Shown: in pieces, positions 5,954 through 8,353 of the stretch
Layout: each line of letters opens with the position of its first letter
Numbering within the stretch: position 1 is the stretch's first letter
Source: Flavobacteriales bacterium
Lineage (GTDB): Bacteria > Bacteroidota > Bacteroidia > Flavobacteriales_E > Vicingaceae
Reading direction: 5' to 3'
NCBI GenBank assembly: GCA_003487525.1
Contig: DNDT01000400.1
Span: 1 to 8,353, forward strand
Length of the DNA: 8,353 nucleotides
Made by a program: the position numbers and the translations under genes
The notes under the pieces: model-generated
The model's database searches: none
What the model was told of the DNA's origin: nothing
What the model saw: the letters and a program-made list of their open reading frames with translations, nothing else

Positions 5954-8218
5954 ATGGCGGTAACTTTTAGGGAAACTCTTTCGAGATTTATCTTTTTCTT
6001 TCCTTTCCAGCTGTTTTGGATTCAGCTGAAAAAAAGTCAGGGAATTCTTATTTTCTGGGCCGTTCTTTTCGCTTATGTTTCGCGGAACATGGCGGTTAAA
6101 TACGGAATTCCTCACCTTTTTCTATACCCCGAATACCTCGGTTCGGTCAATGAATTATCGCACCTTGTTTTGGGATTCAGCTGCGGAATTTTCATCATGT
6201 CCTACAATATCTCTTCGTACATCATTATAGGATTCCGGTTTCCGTTTATCGCCACGCTTGCCCGCCCCTTTCTAAAATTCTGTTACAACAACAGCCTCAT
6301 ACCATGGCTTTTTACCATTATTTATCTGTGGAACATGGTCGATTATCAGGTCAACGTTGAACTCGAACCTGTTTCGGTTGTTTTCTTGAACGTTTTTAGT
6401 TTCCTGGCCGGTAACCTGATATTTTTCATCGTTTCAATTATCTATTTCCTGGGCACCAATAAAAGCGTACTGAGCTTTCCGGGAGCCGGAAAACGCAAAT
6501 ACAAACGGAGTAAAACAACCGTAAGTGATTTTATTCACCGTCCGGGCAGATGGGACAAACTCCTGAACAGGCATTCCACCTGGCGTATTGAAACATATCT
6601 GTCAAATCCTTTTAAAATCTCGCTGGCAAGGTCCAGTGAGCATTATCAGACAGACACACTTCAGAAAGTGTTTTCGCAAAATCACCTCAATGCCTCTTTC
6701 TTTGAAATCATCTGTGTCATTTCAATTTTACTCATAGGATGGTTTAAGGACTATTCCTTTTTCAGCATCCCAGCCGGAGCCAGCATCTTCCTGTTATTCT
6801 CAATCATAATAATGCTCACTTCGGCCGTTCATTCCTGGTTGAAAGGATGGGCCCTGACCATACTGGTTATTTTATTTGTTGCGCTTCATTATGCGTCTAA
6901 AAACGAATGGATTAGCTACACAAATGACGCTTACGGTCTTGATTACAATGGAATGAAGGCCAATTATCAGGAAGAATTTCTGCACGAAGTCGCTCGCGAC
7001 AAGTACATCAAAGAAGAAGATTTTAACAAGGGAATTCAGATTCTTGAAAACTGGAAAAACAAATTAGGGCATGATAAAAAGAATAAGCGGAAGCTTATCA
7101 TCATCAATGCATCGGGTGGTGGTTTAAGGTCCATGATGTGGACGACACTCAGCATGCTCCGAATTGACGAAGAGCTAAACGGAGACCTGATGAAACACCT
7201 TCATTTGATCACCGGCTCATCCGGTGGGATGCTCGGTGCTTCATACGTGCGGGAGCTGTATTTGAATCAATTACAACCGGTTGATTTCCAAAATGAAATC
7301 AACACCTTGTCGGAAAACATTTCACGGGACTTACTTAATCCCATAACGCTTAACCTGGTAACCAGTGACTTGTTTTATAAGTTTCAGAAATTCGATGACG
7401 GCGATTATCGCTATTACAAAGACCGTGCGTACGCATTTGAAAAAACCCTGAACCAAAACGTATCACACCTGTTTGAAAAAAGGCTTAAGGACTACAGGGA
7501 ACCCGAGTTCAATTCCGATGTGCCAATGATCATCTTTGCCCCCACCATCATAAATGACGGCAGGAGGCTCATTGTATCTGCCCAGGACATGTCTTACATG
7601 ATGGACAACCTTCCTTCGGAAAATGTTCAAAATAATCCGGTCATTGAAAACATTGAATTCAGACGATTTTTCGCGGAACAAAATGCGGATAACATCCGGT
7701 ATTCATCCATTTTAAGAATGAACGCGACCTTTCCGTACATTTTACCTGCGGTGAATTTACCGAGTGAACCGGAAATCAGTGTCATGGATGCAGGAATAAG
7801 GGACAATTACGGTGTCACAACGGGGCTGAAATACCTGTATTCTTTCAGAGAATGGATATCCGAGAATACCAGCGGGGTCGTATTGCTTCAGCTGAGGGAC
7901 AAGACAAACAGATACGAAGCAAAAGGCCGAACAACCCGTTCTCTGATGAAAAATCTGACCTCCCCTCTCGATAACTTTTACAGCAACTGGACAAACGTAC
8001 AGACCTTTGAACAGGATCAATTGCTTCAGTATGCCAGTAGCTGGTTCAATGGCAAAATTGACGTGGTTTATTTTACCTTAATGAATGATCCGACCAGACA
8101 AATATCCCTTAGTTGGCATCTGACAGCCAGTGAGAAAAAACAAATTAAAGAGTCCCTTTACATCGATAAAAACCAGCTCGCTCTTGAACGTCTCAAATCC
8201 TTGCTGAAAGAACATTAA
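5954..8218 (+). CDS. Membrane-anchored patatin-like phospholipase family protein
   Basis: A 754-residue protein with a multi-helix membrane part and a C-terminal patatin-type lipid acyl hydrolase domain. Hydrophobic segments lie near 30-46, 70-95, 113-130, 139-167, 248-264, 269-290 and 298-312. The long loop 168-247 is strongly basic (GKRKYKRSK at 179-187). The hydrolase domain (about 378-750) has the oxyanion-loop motif SGGGLR (387-392), the nucleophile elbow GSSGG (421-425, Ser423), ATFPYILPAV (591-600) and the DAG motif (612-614, Asp612), so a Ser-Asp dyad looks intact. Family knowledge suggests hydrolysis of phospholipids or other acyl esters; the actual substrate is unknown. The domain contains no cysteine, and the charge pattern puts it outside the cytoplasm (inference). 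The ATG at 5954 starts after a 58-base gap from ftcD. There is no clear ribosome binding site, as is normal in this phylum. The gene may be transcribed with ftcD or alone. Confidence 0.85.
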   Translation: MAVTFRETLSRFIFFFPFQLFWIQLKKSQGILIFWAVLFAYVSRNMAVKYGIPHLFLYPEYLGSVNELSHLVLGFSCGIFIMSYNISSYIIIGFRFPFIATLARPFLKFCYNNSLIPWLFTIIYLWNMVDYQVNVELEPVSVVFLNVFSFLAGNLIFFIVSIIYFLGTNKSVLSFPGAGKRKYKRSKTTVSDFIHRPGRWDKLLNRHSTWRIETYLSNPFKISLARSSEHYQTDTLQKVFSQNHLNASFFEIICVISILLIGWFKDYSFFSIPAGASIFLLFSIIIMLTSAVHSWLKGWALTILVILFVALHYASKNEWISYTNDAYGLDYNGMKANYQEEFLHEVARDKYIKEEDFNKGIQILENWKNKLGHDKKNKRKLIIINASGGGLRSMMWTTLSMLRIDEELNGDLMKHLHLITGSSGGMLGASYVRELYLNQLQPVDFQNEINTLSENISRDLLNPITLNLVTSDLFYKFQKFDDGDYRYYKDRAYAFEKTLNQNVSHLFEKRLKDYREPEFNSDVPMIIFAPTIINDGRRLIVSAQDMSYMMDNLPSENVQNNPVIENIEFRRFFAEQNADNIRYSSILRMNATFPYILPAVNLPSEPEISVMDAGIRDNYGVTTGLKYLYSFREWISENTSGVVLLQLRDKTNRYEAKGRTTRSLMKNLTSPLDNFYSNWTNVQTFEQDQLLQYASSWFNGKIDVVYFTLMNDPTRQISLSWHLTASEKKQIKESLYIDKNQLALERLKSLLKEH

Positions 8219-8352
8219 TATTCCAGCAGGCCATTCAGGGCGTCACTTAATCCGGAAGCGGGAAGAAAGGCGTTCTCCAGATTGCTCGTAAAAGGTACCG
8301 GTGTATCCAAAGAAGCCAGCCTTTTTACCGGTGCGTCCAGAAATTCAAAGCA
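8215..8352 (-). CDS. C-terminus of a 2-oxoacid dehydrogenase E1 component, beta subunit/domain (partial)
   Basis: Only the last 45 codons and the stop are visible; the gene continues beyond the right edge. The minus strand reads CFEFLDAPVKRLASLDTPV and so on, ending LNGLLEY. The pattern FxxLDAPVxRxxxxDxPxPF followed by LExxFLP is the C-terminal signature of the transketolase-like E1 beta subunits of pyruvate and branched-chain 2-oxoacid dehydrogenases, which decarboxylate the 2-oxoacid with thiamine diphosphate. In Bacteroidota this part may also be the end of a fused alpha-beta E1 protein, which cannot be told from this fragment. The gene converges on the patatin gene: its TAA (8217-8215) and the patatin TAA (8216-8218) share a TTAA palindrome, so the two reading frames overlap by four bases. 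Confidence 0.72.
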   Translation of the reverse strand, partial: CFEFLDAPVKRLASLDTPVPFTSNLENAFLPASGLSDALNGLLEY

Positions 8353-8353
8353 A

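Noticed and set aside
5954..8218. Patatin gene as part of an anti-phage system such as CapV/CBASS
   Set aside because: No cyclic-nucleotide synthase, ubiquitin-like or sensor gene is nearby, the neighbours are housekeeping genes, and the large membrane part differs from soluble CapV effectors.
8219..8353. Intergenic or regulatory region after the patatin gene
   Set aside because: The minus strand is an open frame with a recognisable E1 C-terminal pattern, so it is coding rather than spacer.

Overview
This window looks like chromosomal DNA of a member of the Bacteroidota. The evidence is of three kinds. The protein families have Bacteroidota-style architectures: a NhaC-type antiporter with an extra soluble N-terminal segment, a single-chain FtcD, an HD-type tRNA nucleotidyltransferase, and a membrane-anchored patatin. 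No gene start has a clear Shine-Dalgarno sequence. The gap before the cca gene carries a -7 element matching the Bacteroidota consensus TAnnTTTG. A finer placement cannot be supported from the sequence alone. Gene density is very high: no gap between genes exceeds about 75 bases, and I see no RNA genes, insertion sequences, CRISPR arrays or phage genes.

Layout, left to right. (1) Bases 1-1797, plus strand: a NhaC-family Na+/H+ antiporter, probably missing its true N-terminus beyond the left edge. (2) Bases 1798-1871: a short gap with a candidate Bacteroidota promoter. (3) Bases 1872-5895, plus strand: a tight three-gene run, cca (tRNA nucleotidyltransferase with HD domain), miaA (tRNA dimethylallyltransferase, overlapping cca by 17 bases) and ftcD (bifunctional glutamate formimidoyltransferase / formimidoyl-THF cyclodeaminase, whose ATG directly follows the miaA stop). 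(4) Bases 5954-8218, plus strand: a large protein with about seven membrane segments followed by a patatin-like hydrolase domain. (5) Bases 8215-8352, minus strand: the last 45 codons of what looks like a 2-oxoacid dehydrogenase E1 beta (transketolase C-terminal) gene. It converges on the patatin gene so tightly that one TTAA palindrome supplies both stop codons.

Two genes of the middle run act on tRNA (3'-CCA end synthesis or repair, and i6A37 modification). The third links histidine breakdown to the folate one-carbon pool, so the grouping is probably co-transcription rather than a single pathway. Nothing here is clearly a new defence or mobile system. The most interesting item is the membrane-anchored patatin, whose charge pattern suggests a catalytic domain facing the periplasm.
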